Source: Paenibacillus crassostreae (GTDB lineage: Bacteria; Bacillota; Bacilli; Paenibacillales; Paenibacillaceae). From it: a DNA stretch of 64,000 nucleotides. The notes under the pieces were generated by a model that made no database searches, was not told the origin of the DNA, and saw only the letters and a list, made by a program, of their open reading frames with translations. The stretch spans positions 1,612,001-1,676,000 of the forward strand of contig NZ_CP017770.1 of NCBI RefSeq assembly GCF_001857945.1, read 5' to 3'. Below are positions 35,499 to 44,042 of this stretch, one piece after another. The translations under genes were made by a program, and so were the position numbers. The first letter of the stretch is position 1, and every line of letters starts with the position of its first letter.

Positions 35499-35538
35499 GG
35501 GGTGCCCTGGCCATTTACATGACTTATAGGACAGCCCC
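35499..35538 (-). terminator. terminator of the yqkE-like gene
   Basis: On the minus strand GGGGCTGTCCT pairs with AGGGCACCCC across a loop and is followed by ATTTGTTTTTT (complement at 35484-35498). It lies about 45 nt after the stop. Confidence 0.7.
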
Positions 35539-35583
35539 AACTTTGGCTCTTTAATGAAAGATTTCATAAGCATAAGATATATC

Positions 35584-35844
35584 TTATTTAAATTTGCGCC
35601 AATCCATACTACTATTCTCAAGCAGGTGTTCGAAGTTGTTATCCAATTTCTTTTGTTCTTGCTTACGCGCTTCCAACTTCTGCAACTCTAGTTCTTCTTT
35701 CTTTTTCTTTTCCTCCGCCTTCATCTCATCAGCCTGTGACTTCAATTGTGCTAGGATGTCAGCGTTTAGTAAATCCTTCAGCGTAGCTGACTTATATTCG
35801 GAATCAGGCTTTGGAGTCGTGATAGGTCGTTTTTTCTTAGCCAT
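35584..35844 (-). CDS. yqkE: YqkE-like small charged protein (DUF3886)
   Basis: 86 residues, almost half Lys/Glu/Gln/Arg. The middle (about 28-70) is a predicted coiled coil, and the end NNFEHLLENSSMDWRKFK matches the C-terminal signature of Bacillus YqkE as I recall it. Function is unknown; it is soluble and cytosolic. It follows the LacI-type gene by about 80 nt and has its own terminator. Confidence 0.85.
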   Translation of the reverse strand: MAKKKRPITTPKPDSEYKSATLKDLLNADILAQLKSQADEMKAEEKKKKEELELQKLEARKQEQKKLDNNFEHLLENSSMDWRKFK

Positions 35845-35925
35845 ACAATCATCTCCATTTCCATGCTATTATAGCAGTTTATGCTCCAGCGTTCTATGTC
35901 TCTACTGGATACACATCCTCATAAT

Positions 35926-36888
35926 TCATACTGTTGATCGTTCAATTAATCTAACCAATATCTCCTCGTGAGAAATCGTAGTATTGTCCATAGCTTGAAG
36001 AAACAGTTTTCTTCCAACTTCATTTAAAGGAATTTCAAGAGTAGTGATGTTCATAATTTTTGCTATAGGCTGATTATCAAATCCCATAATTGCCAGCTCA
36101 TTGGGTATTGAAATATTTTGTTTTTTACAGCAGGTTAGAATTCCTGCAGCGACTTGATCATTAGCTACTAATAATGCCGAAGGTGGATGACTCATATTCT
36201 GAAGGCGTTGGACGATTTGTTCTCCATCTTCAAAATTTAAACACTCATAGAAAATAATGTTTGGATCCAAAGGCTGATTGAATTTCGCAAGAAAATCTTT
36301 ATAAGCTGTTTCTCTTTGTTGGCTATTACTTCCTGTTCTTCTTCCGATGCAATAACCAATTTGTCGATGGCCTTTCTGATATAAATACTCTAAAGCTATA
36401 GAGAAACTTTTATAATGATCTATAAACGTTGAAGATACTTTTGTACCTCTCGCATCCTCACATAAAACAATAGGACCATAAGACAGGTAATCATTTATAA
36501 TATCCCATCCACAAATCCTAGAACATATGATTAATGAATCGATTTGCTTATTTTTCAACATCGTCAAAGCATCTATCTCTCTATCTACCTCGTAATTCGT
36601 TTGGAACAAAACTAACTTATAGTTGTTGTGTAAGGCTTCCTTAGCTATACCATCAATTAATACTCCAAAATAGGGATTATTCGAGAAAGGAACAACAACA
36701 CCTATAAGAAAAGTTTTCCCTGTACTTAAATGAACAGCATTTATATTCCTCTGATAATTACTTTCCTCCATAGCTCGTATAACAGCATCCCTTTTATCAG
36801 CACTGACATAGGGTTGATTGTTTAGTACACGGGACACGGTTGTCACTGATACTCCTGCCATCTTTGCTATATCTTTTATATTGGCCAT
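35926..36888 (-). CDS. LacI-family transcriptional regulator
   Basis: About 320 residues. The N-terminal HTH (MANIKDIAKMAGVSVTTVSR then VLNNQPYVSADKRD) is typical, followed by the periplasmic-binding-protein-like effector domain (LIGVVVPFSNNPYFGVLIDGI). I chose the ATG at 36888, behind an AAAGGTGAG site; the longer reading would overlap the divergent peptide gene. Its target is not known; the only divergent gene is a 50-residue membrane peptide. Confidence 0.9.
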   Translation of the reverse strand: MANIKDIAKMAGVSVTTVSRVLNNQPYVSADKRDAVIRAMEESNYQRNINAVHLSTGKTFLIGVVVPFSNNPYFGVLIDGIAKEALHNNYKLVLFQTNYEVDREIDALTMLKNKQIDSLIICSRICGWDIINDYLSYGPIVLCEDARGTKVSSTFIDHYKSFSIALEYLYQKGHRQIGYCIGRRTGSNSQQRETAYKDFLAKFNQPLDPNIIFYECLNFEDGEQIVQRLQNMSHPPSALLVANDQVAAGILTCCKKQNISIPNELAIMGFDNQPIAKIMNITTLEIPLNEVGRKLFLQAMDNTTISHEEILVRLIERSTV

Positions 36889-36980
36889 ATGAACGCTCAC
36901 CTTTTCAATAAAACTTTTTCTTGCTCTGAAACGCATTCCATAATTTAAGCTTAGCGTATAGAAAAAAGGAGGAGTCAACA

Positions 36981-37133
36981 ATGATCATACTAGTCGGAAT
37001 CATCTGTCTCATTTTTATGTGTAGTTCTATCATTATATTGGCATCAATAGCCATTTCACTGCATTCAACAAAGAAGTCTTCAGTAGGGAAAAAAGATCCC
37101 TACAGCTTTTTATTTGAAGTTTATGACGAATAA
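36981..37133 (+). CDS. 50-residue single-helix membrane peptide
   Basis: ATG at 36981 with a strong GGAGG site eight bases upstream, stop at 37131-37133. Residues 1-28 (MIILVGIICLIFMCSSIIIL and on) form one membrane helix, followed by a basic stretch STKKSSVGKKD and the tail PYSFLFEVYDE. It is divergent from the LacI-type gene with a 92-nt shared gap, so it may be under its control. No family recognised. The good site, clear topology and position support a real gene. Confidence 0.7.
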   Translation: MIILVGIICLIFMCSSIIILASIAISLHSTKKSSVGKKDPYSFLFEVYDE

Positions 37134-37192
37134 TAAACAGGATAAACCATTCATCATTCTATGTTACTTAAGTTTCATGCTAAAAACAACAA

Positions 37193-37230
37193 GCTACCCC
37201 TCGCACAATTGAATCTGCTCAACGGGTAGC
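37193..37230 (-). terminator. terminator of the serine hydrolase/ABC exporter operon
   Basis: On the minus strand GCTACCC (complement of 37224-37230) pairs with GGGTAGC (complement of 37193-37199), followed by TTGTTGTTTTT. It lies about 30 nt after the ATPase stop. Confidence 0.8.
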
Positions 37231-37258
37231 CTGTCTATATTTATTGAATTTTTACCCC

Positions 37259-38278
37259 TCACTTATTTAGGGGACTCAGAGTTTTGGTGTTAGGTAACGT
37301 CTTTGTGTCTACCTGATACAATTCCTTAATCACGCGATCGATCGGTAAGGCATTGATTGACATGTCATGAATCGTATAACGGTCATTGACCATACGAATG
37401 AATTCCTTAAGCTCTAATTGCTCCGTATCCAGTTCAAGCTCAGCTTCTACCTCGGATACTTGTTTCAGAACTGATACACCTGAAATTCCACTCCAGTCTG
37501 CCTGTACTTCCGTCGTAAGTGTCACCGTCTTCTTAGCACCTAGAAAGTTACGTAGAGCCCCTATCGAATCATCAAATACAATTTCGCCATGGTTGACTAC
37601 GATGACCCGCTTCGCTAACTTCTCCACGTCTTCAAGATCATGTGTCGTCAGAATGAAAGTAACTCCTCGTTCGTTCATCTCCTGAATAAAACTACGAATT
37701 TTCTCTTTGGCAATCACGTCTAAACCTATCGTTGGTTCATCTAGAAATACAACTTTCGGACGATGAAGCATAGCCATAATGAACTCGCATTTCATTCTTT
37801 CCCCAAGGGATAATTGCCTTGTAGGTTTCCGCATGACTTCACCCACATCCAGTAAATCTACGAGTTGATCCAACGTTTCCTGGAATGGTTCATCTTCTAA
37901 TGCATAGATAGCTTTATTCATATAAAATGCATCAATTGGTGGGATATCCCATAACAATTGCGACTTTTGCCCAAATACCGCGCCGATATTCCGAACGTAC
38001 TTCTTTCGGTGCTTCCAAGGTGTGTAACCTAGAACCTGAACATTCCCTGCTGTTGGATATAGAACACCCGTAAGTATCTTCAAAGTCGTTGATTTCCCTG
38101 CACCATTTGGGCCCAAAAAACCTACAATTTCACCAGCCTCCATCTCGAATGATAGTCCTTTTACGGCTTGAATCTCGATTGGTTTACGTTTGAAAAGGCT
38201 TGCTACCGTCTCACGGAATGATGCTCCACGTTCATAGGTTATATAATTCTTCTGCAATTGCTCTACTTGTATAATCAA
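37259..38278 (-). CDS. ABC-2 exporter ATP-binding protein
   Basis: 339 residues. Walker A GPNGAGKSTT (about residues 54-63), signature LSLGERMKCEF, Walker B VVFLDEPTIGLD and switch His in TTHDLED. The N-terminal extension ITYERGASFRETVASLFKRKPIEIQAV and a C-terminal domain of about 90 residues are typical of the group that pairs with two COG4587/COG3694-type permeases. It energises export by the two membrane proteins encoded just upstream. Substrate unknown. Gap to the permease gene is 3 nt. Confidence 0.92.
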   Translation of the reverse strand: MIIQVEQLQKNYITYERGASFRETVASLFKRKPIEIQAVKGLSFEMEAGEIVGFLGPNGAGKSTTLKILTGVLYPTAGNVQVLGYTPWKHRKKYVRNIGAVFGQKSQLLWDIPPIDAFYMNKAIYALEDEPFQETLDQLVDLLDVGEVMRKPTRQLSLGERMKCEFIMAMLHRPKVVFLDEPTIGLDVIAKEKIRSFIQEMNERGVTFILTTHDLEDVEKLAKRVIVVNHGEIVFDDSIGALRNFLGAKKTVTLTTEVQADWSGISGVSVLKQVSEVEAELELDTEQLELKEFIRMVNDRYTIHDMSINALPIDRVIKELYQVDTKTLPNTKTLSPLNK

Positions 38279-38281
38279 CCC

Positions 38282-39064
38282 TTAGCCCCCCGCACTTGTA
38301 TAGTTCTTAAGCATGTAATGCCAGAATGCCAGACCCGCCCCAAGAAACAATACACACATCATCGCGGCGATCCATGTTCCCTCCGCAGGTCTTCCAAGAA
38401 GCGCTGCTGCTGGCAGGAACCCGATCATCGTGATCGGTATGATGTACGTCAGAACATTCTGGAAGGCTTTGGAGAAGATCGTCCCCGGATACAAACCGAA
38501 CATAGAGACTGAATCAAAGATATCGTATACCCTACTACTCCCAACCCATTTAAACAAAAGCCCAGATAGAATTAATGAGAATGCGAATAGAACCAGCTGT
38601 GAACATAGAAATAATACACCGAACTGTAGCCATTCCATACCACCTGGAAAAGACATCCCAGACAGCGCCCAAGTCGCTAATACTCCACCACTAATCAATC
38701 TACCAAAGTCGTCTATATCGAAAGAACTCGTCAGCGTAATAAATAAGACAGGGCGTGGTTTAAGTAGAAATACATCATACGAACCCTCCCTAACATGATG
38801 AAGAGTAGTCGATACGATCCCGAAGAAGAAGGGAAAGGCAATTCCCTTAGCCAACGTGAATATCCCTTGAATAAGAATAACCTCATGTAATGTCCATCCT
38901 GGGAAAGAGGCGCCTGAACGGTACACAAGTAACGTAATCAATGGAACCATTAAGTCTCCAATCAACATCATGAATACACTAATGAAGAAATCGCCACGAT
39001 ACGCCATACGTTCAGCAAGCTTGGTCTTCATAACAGCAGCATAGCAGGCAAGTGCCGATCTCAT
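38282..39064 (-). CDS. ABC-2 exporter membrane protein (COG3694-like)
   Basis: 260 residues with six hydrophobic segments. The sequence has the HHVREGSYDVFLLKPRPVLFI block typical of this ABC-2 subfamily, also present in the partner permease in altered form (RTGKYVTFVLRPVSHIFF). Its ATG overlaps the stop of the partner permease (ATGA). It forms a heterodimeric channel with that partner. Confidence 0.9.
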   Translation of the reverse strand: MRSALACYAAVMKTKLAERMAYRGDFFISVFMMLIGDLMVPLITLLVYRSGASFPGWTLHEVILIQGIFTLAKGIAFPFFFGIVSTTLHHVREGSYDVFLLKPRPVLFITLTSSFDIDDFGRLISGGVLATWALSGMSFPGGMEWLQFGVLFLCSQLVLFAFSLILSGLLFKWVGSSRVYDIFDSVSMFGLYPGTIFSKAFQNVLTYIIPITMIGFLPAAALLGRPAEGTWIAAMMCVLFLGAGLAFWHYMLKNYTSAGG

Positions 39065-39870
39065 ACACCCACCCCCGTAAACTTCCGTAATCCAAGTGTA
39101 ATTAGTACGCTAGATAAGCCCCACATTAGTAATACAGCTAACGCTTGCAGTCCTACAATTTGTGGAATAGATAAAGTAACTCCTGCTAGCTCATAACTAC
39201 CTACGAATACACGGACCGGAACATATTGCATGAATTGAAATGGTAGAAATATAAGAACCTTTTGAACAATCTCTGGAAAGAAAGTCAGTGGTACTAATAC
39301 ACCAGCCGTTACATCGCGAACCAGTAAGAACATACGTCTAATTCCATCCGCATTCGTCAACCAAAAAGCCGTCAAACCAATACAATAGTTCACTAGAAAA
39401 GTCATAATAAATCCAAGAATAACAGATATAATGGCCCATAGCGGTTGAGCAGGGATCAGATCAATATCTAGAATGAAGAAGTAGATCAAGGATACCGGTA
39501 GAAATTCTATCCAGAAACCGAGAGAGCGGTGACCGATCTTCTGAGAAAAGGCAAAGAAAATATGCGATACCGGTCTCAATACAAAGGTGACATACTTTCC
39601 CGTCCGAATAAGCATTTGCAAATTCCAATCTGCAAAATCAAAAGTAAGATAGTTGATGCATGACATCACGCCGAAATACATCAGCATTTGTTCCAAAGTA
39701 AATCCATTCAAGGTATCTCTCGTCGAGAAGATCGCTTGCCAGATGAAAAATTGTACTATGAAATAAATAGGTCCGATGAGGATAGACACGGCCATATGAG
39801 AGCGGAAGGCCGCCCATTCTTTATAGGTAGCCCATCCAACTGCTCTAATCATTGTTAAAGATTTCTTCAT
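39061..39870 (-). CDS. ABC-2 exporter membrane protein (COG4587-like)
   Basis: 269 residues, six predicted membrane helices, ABC-2 fold. It contains the conserved RTGKYVTFVLRPVSHIFFAF segment. Its ATG overlaps the stop of the serine hydrolase gene upstream (ATGA at 39867-39870), which is strong evidence that hydrolase and exporter are translated from one mRNA. Confidence 0.9.
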   Translation of the reverse strand: MKKSLTMIRAVGWATYKEWAAFRSHMAVSILIGPIYFIVQFFIWQAIFSTRDTLNGFTLEQMLMYFGVMSCINYLTFDFADWNLQMLIRTGKYVTFVLRPVSHIFFAFSQKIGHRSLGFWIEFLPVSLIYFFILDIDLIPAQPLWAIISVILGFIMTFLVNYCIGLTAFWLTNADGIRRMFLLVRDVTAGVLVPLTFFPEIVQKVLIFLPFQFMQYVPVRVFVGSYELAGVTLSIPQIVGLQALAVLLMWGLSSVLITLGLRKFTGVGV

Positions 39871-41063
39871 TTAAGACCAGACCAAATGATATTCTTCACA
39901 TTAATAACAGATTCCGGTACCCAATCGACGTCAGAAGGGACAAAGAAAGCGACTACGAGGTCCTCATCAGGATCAACCATGAGCGTACTTCGACCAGCTC
40001 CCTCATGGAAGAACGTATTTGGACCACAAGAATCATATTCTCTGCCCAAAGAACTGCTAAGCGCGAAATGATTATTCTTCACTTGGTCACCCCAACAAAA
40101 TGCGGGTAATCCTTCAGGATATGGTTCTCTTTGTAACATTTCAACCGATTTACGACCAAGAATTCGAACTCCATCATATGACCCCTTGTTAAGCAACATT
40201 TGTGCAAATCTATTCAAGTCTTCCAAGGTAGAGAATAATCCTCCACCTGACTTTGGTGGATCAAATGGTTGCCTCATTCGAGAAAGGCGTTCTAACTCCC
40301 AATCATTCACAACACATACCTCTCCATGAAGTTCTTCAGGAACATTAAAGAAAGTTCGTGTCATTCCGAGGGGTTCTAAGATCGTGCGCTGAATATACTC
40401 TTCATACTCAAGACCTGTCACTCGGTTTATAATTTCACCTAGAATCATGAACCCTTTTGTACAGTAATTCCACTGTTCTCCAGGAGCGCAGACTGGTGGT
40501 CCAGCTAACATCGCCTTGATCCATTGGGATTTACGGAAGGCAATCTCTTCATCCGCAGTGCGTACGGGTTTCTCACCATCATCGTCATCGTCATCTCCGA
40601 AAGCGAATAAATGATCATACCAATCTGTTGGATAAGGTTCAAGAAAATAGCCTCCATCCGGAGCCAAACCTGATGTATGTGTTAATAAATGCGTAATATT
40701 AATTCTTTCATAGAAACGATGGTCGAATTCTGGAATGAAATCTTTTACTTGCTGTCCTAATGATATCTTTCCATCCTCCATTAAGCGTAACACGGCTACC
40801 ATCGTAAACCATTTCGTGATTGAGGCAATCCGGCGTATCGAATGGGGAGTGAACAGCTTCCCTTGCTCTGTATGACGAAGTTCACCCATCGACTTCATGG
40901 CAAATATCTTCCCACCTCGCGCAAGTAAATACGATGCCCCTTGTACTTTCTCATTCTGAATTAATTCTACAAATAATTGATCTAGTTGTTCTATAGTTTG
41001 TATGCGAAATCCTGCTTCTTCTGGCGTAAATTCTGTATGAGTGCTATGTATATGAATGCCCAT
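39867..41063 (-). CDS. beta-lactamase-fold serine hydrolase (class C/EstB-like), copy 1
   Basis: About 398 residues from the ATG at 41063, which has a GGAAGGAAGG site. The SxxK motif is SITK (Ser81, Lys84); YCTKGFMILGEI contains the second motif region (Tyr). There is no signal peptide, so it is cytosolic, more like an esterase or peptidase than a secreted beta-lactamase. Residues 157-162 are six Asp in a row. The longer reading to 41114 would overlap the neighbour. It is 40-50% similar by eye to the upstream copy in its motifs, and is translationally coupled to the exporter. Confidence 0.9.
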   Translation of the reverse strand: MGIHIHSTHTEFTPEEAGFRIQTIEQLDQLFVELIQNEKVQGASYLLARGGKIFAMKSMGELRHTEQGKLFTPHSIRRIASITKWFTMVAVLRLMEDGKISLGQQVKDFIPEFDHRFYERINITHLLTHTSGLAPDGGYFLEPYPTDWYDHLFAFGDDDDDDGEKPVRTADEEIAFRKSQWIKAMLAGPPVCAPGEQWNYCTKGFMILGEIINRVTGLEYEEYIQRTILEPLGMTRTFFNVPEELHGEVCVVNDWELERLSRMRQPFDPPKSGGGLFSTLEDLNRFAQMLLNKGSYDGVRILGRKSVEMLQREPYPEGLPAFCWGDQVKNNHFALSSSLGREYDSCGPNTFFHEGAGRSTLMVDPDEDLVVAFFVPSDVDWVPESVINVKNIIWSGLK

Positions 41064-41095
41064 AATATCCTTCCTTCCTATGTTGGGAGTTATCG

Positions 41096-42256
41096 CTATA
41101 TTAATGCTGACCAAATGATTGCCCGTGGATTAATGATGGCTTCAGGAACCCAACCTGCCAAACTCGGTACAAAAAATGTATATACAAGCCGTTCGGTTGG
41201 ATCTACATACAATCCACTATGCCCATGTCCTTCGTGTGAGAAGGTACCCGGTGAACAAATATCATTATGATTCAGGTTAAAGCCCAGTGACATCGGATAA
41301 TGTTTCACTTTATCTCCCCAACAAGTAGAAGGGATGTTATGAAGTTGATTAGACACCATATTCTGAATCGTTCTACGACCTAACAGATGAACACCATTGC
41401 GAGAGCCGCCATCAAGTAAGGTCTGACCCAATGTCCATAAATCCTGTAATGTGGAGTATAGTCCACTGCCTGCTTGCGCTGGTAAACCGCTCGAATCCCA
41501 CGGATTTAAGAGTTCCTTCTCCCCCCATGGATGCACGAAGCATGTCTCTGCCTTCAATTCCTCAGGTACGGTCATGAAAGATCGATCCAGCCCGAGTGGT
41601 CCGAGGATCTTCTCTTGTAGAAATTGCTCATACGGCATACCCGCTACTCGAGCAATTAGCTCTCCTAGAATCACATAGCCCGCCGTACAATAGTTCCATT
41701 GTTCACCCGGTTTACAGTACATTCGTCCACCAAGGAGAATTTTGATCCAATCACTGTCTTCCCAATGGGATTGGCTTTCTTTCTTTTTAGAAGCCTGCCA
41801 TTGATAGAAAGGTAATTCATAAGGTTCTGTCTGACAACCGGGGTCAGCCATGAGACCCGAAGTATGTGTTAGTAGATGCCAAATCGTAATACCACGGTGC
41901 ATATCAGTGTCAAACTCTTTGATCAAAGAACTCACCGACTGCTGGTAGAATAGTTTTCCTTCTTCTACTAGTTGAGCGATTGCCACAGCCGTAAACGCTT
42001 TCGTGATTGAATAAACTTTACGTATGGAATCCGGCATAAGGTCGGGGCTATCCTCGTGATAGGTTAGTTTCCCTAACGAACGGTGAACAATAATTTGGCC
42101 ATCTCGTGATATAAGGTAACTTGCCCCCTGAATTTTCTCCCCTTCAATTAGCCCTTTGAAATGCTCATCAAGGTATTGTAAACGCTGTGGATCAAAGCCA
42201 AGATTCTGTGGCGTATTATCCGTCCTAGCATCGTGAATCGATAGTGTTGCTACCAT
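41096..42256 (-). CDS. beta-lactamase-fold serine hydrolase (class C/EstB-like), copy 2
   Basis: 386 residues. SITK at Ser83-Lys86, QWNYCTAGYVILGELIARV for the Tyr motif and SHEGHGHSGLYVDPTERLVYTFF for the third motif region. No signal peptide. It is a tandem paralogue of the downstream gene and the first gene of the operon, with an AAGGAGG site before its ATG. Possible roles are hydrolysis of a beta-lactam, a cyclic peptide or an ester exported or imported by the ABC-2 proteins; the sequence does not say which. Confidence 0.9.
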   Translation of the reverse strand: MVATLSIHDARTDNTPQNLGFDPQRLQYLDEHFKGLIEGEKIQGASYLISRDGQIIVHRSLGKLTYHEDSPDLMPDSIRKVYSITKAFTAVAIAQLVEEGKLFYQQSVSSLIKEFDTDMHRGITIWHLLTHTSGLMADPGCQTEPYELPFYQWQASKKKESQSHWEDSDWIKILLGGRMYCKPGEQWNYCTAGYVILGELIARVAGMPYEQFLQEKILGPLGLDRSFMTVPEELKAETCFVHPWGEKELLNPWDSSGLPAQAGSGLYSTLQDLWTLGQTLLDGGSRNGVHLLGRRTIQNMVSNQLHNIPSTCWGDKVKHYPMSLGFNLNHNDICSPGTFSHEGHGHSGLYVDPTERLVYTFFVPSLAGWVPEAIINPRAIIWSALI

Positions 42257-42434
42257 GGTTCCATCCTCCTTATCGACTGGTTGAATTTGGAATTCATTAC
42301 TAGTTTATATGAAAACTCCTTTAGTAGTAAATAGTAAAGAATGATTAAAACCAAATGTTCTTTATTCACACGGTATAGGCGTTCTCCATAATGGCAATAA
42401 CTTTAACAGCAGCTATAGAGAGGGCACACAACCT

Positions 42435-44039
42435 ATGAACTTATTCAACAGAGAAATTAAAAAAACATTTAGTAATTCTAAACAAGAGCAAACTAACTCC
42501 GATGAGAATCAACCTAAAGAGCCATTAAAATTTAAAATCCAAGAAAATATTCAATACATAAAAACAACACTTGGTAATAGTAGCGACATTGTCATTAGAG
42601 AAATCCAGATTGATTCAGAACGAAAGATTAAAGCGGCTATTCTATATACAGATGGTTTGTCAGATTCTAAATCCATTCAGAACTTTATTATGGAATCTCT
42701 GATGTTAAATTTCCATAATAAAAATCTAGATCAACTCGACTCTTCTAAAGAAAATTCTTTGCAACTTATCAAAGATCACATTCTTACGGTTGGAGAACTT
42801 AAGAATATTACGGAATTCAATACACTATTTACTTCCCTGTTATCTGGGAATGCAATCCTCTTACTGGATGATTATAATCAAGGGTTCTCGATCGGTATGC
42901 GTGGATGGAAAGATCGCGCTGTTACGGAGACCACTACGGAAACCGTCATCCGTGGTCCAAAAGAAGGATTCAACGAAAACTTACGGACCAATACGGCATT
43001 AATCCGCCGAAAAATAAAGGACCCTAATCTCTGGTTAGAAACAAAAGAAATTGGGACAATCACTAAGACAAGTGTGTCCATTATGTATATTAAAGGGATA
43101 GCGGACGACAGTATTGTGAAAGAAGTCCATAGTCGCTTAGATCGAATCGATATCGACGGGATATTAGAGAGTGGCTATATAGAAGAATTAATTCAGGATG
43201 AGACTTACACTCCGTTTCCGACAATCTATCATTCGGAACGTCCCGATGTCATCGCTGCTGAACTACTAGAAGGAAGAATAGCCATATTAGTAGATGGAAC
43301 ACCTATTGTTCTAGTCGTTCCTATCACTATCGTCAACTTTTTACAAGCTGCAGAGGATTATTATCAACGCGCAGATATTAGTACCCTTATTCGGTTGTTA
43401 CGGTTCCTGAGTATCTTCATTTCCCTATTAGGTCCCTCTCTATACATTGCCATCACTACATTTCATCAAGAAATGTTGCCTACCCAATTACTGATCAGTT
43501 TGGCAGCTCAACGCGAGGGAGTTCCCTTTCCTGCATTCATTGAAGCTATCATGATGGAGGTCTCCTTTGAAATATTAAGAGAGGCTAGTTTACGATTGCC
43601 AAAGGCCATTGCTCAATCCATATCCATTGTTGGCACATTGGTTATTGGGACAGCGGCAGTAGAAGCTGGAATCATATCCGCATCTATGGTCATCGTCGTT
43701 GCAATTACTGCTATTTCTAGTTTCGTAATACCTGCTTATGATTTTGCGATGGCGATTAGAATGCTTCGTTTCCTAATGATGATGCTAGCTGCTTCCTTCG
43801 GTCTATTCGGAATCATCATCGGGATTATTGCAATCATGCTTCATTTATGTAGCTTACGTTCTTTCGGTATTCCCTATATGAGTCCGTTCGCTCCGTTTAT
43901 CCTTGATGATCAGAAGGATGCGCTCCTTCGATTACCCCAATGGGCTATGTTCTCACGTCCACGGTTGGTCAGTCAGAAGAATAATATCCGTGCACAAAGT
44001 ACTCCTCCGAAAAAACCGCAAGACGATATAGGAGGTTGA
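42435..44039 (+). CDS. spore germination protein, GerA-family A subunit
   Basis: 534 residues. A long hydrophilic N-terminal domain (1-290) is followed by about five to six membrane helices (290-470) and a short basic tail. GerA-family blocks are clear: SDIVIREIQID, VIRGPKEGFNENLRTNTALIRRKI, YIKGIAD, and the membrane segment TIVNFLQAAEDYYQR. It is part of a germinant receptor in the inner spore membrane. It opens a four-gene operon. A CATAATG element lies near 42390 but no convincing sigma-G -35 was found. Confidence 0.95.
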   Translation: MNLFNREIKKTFSNSKQEQTNSDENQPKEPLKFKIQENIQYIKTTLGNSSDIVIREIQIDSERKIKAAILYTDGLSDSKSIQNFIMESLMLNFHNKNLDQLDSSKENSLQLIKDHILTVGELKNITEFNTLFTSLLSGNAILLLDDYNQGFSIGMRGWKDRAVTETTTETVIRGPKEGFNENLRTNTALIRRKIKDPNLWLETKEIGTITKTSVSIMYIKGIADDSIVKEVHSRLDRIDIDGILESGYIEELIQDETYTPFPTIYHSERPDVIAAELLEGRIAILVDGTPIVLVVPITIVNFLQAAEDYYQRADISTLIRLLRFLSIFISLLGPSLYIAITTFHQEMLPTQLLISLAAQREGVPFPAFIEAIMMEVSFEILREASLRLPKAIAQSISIVGTLVIGTAAVEAGIISASMVIVVAITAISSFVIPAYDFAMAIRMLRFLMMMLAASFGLFGIIIGIIAIMLHLCSLRSFGIPYMSPFAPFILDDQKDALLRLPQWAMFSRPRLVSQKNNIRAQSTPPKKPQDDIGG

Positions 44040-44042
44040 CCT

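Noticed and set aside
35289..35522. Plus-strand ORF of 77 codons across the ZTP riboswitch
   Set aside because: It reads through the aptamer and terminator stem, has no ribosome binding site and its composition follows the RNA structure.
35407..35529. 40-codon plus-strand ORF after the ZTP terminator as a riboswitch target
   Set aside because: No ribosome binding site; the sequence is made up of hairpin repeats.
42370..42434. Sigma-G promoter before the ger operon
   Set aside because: A CATAATG element is present but no acceptable -35 at the right distance could be found by eye.
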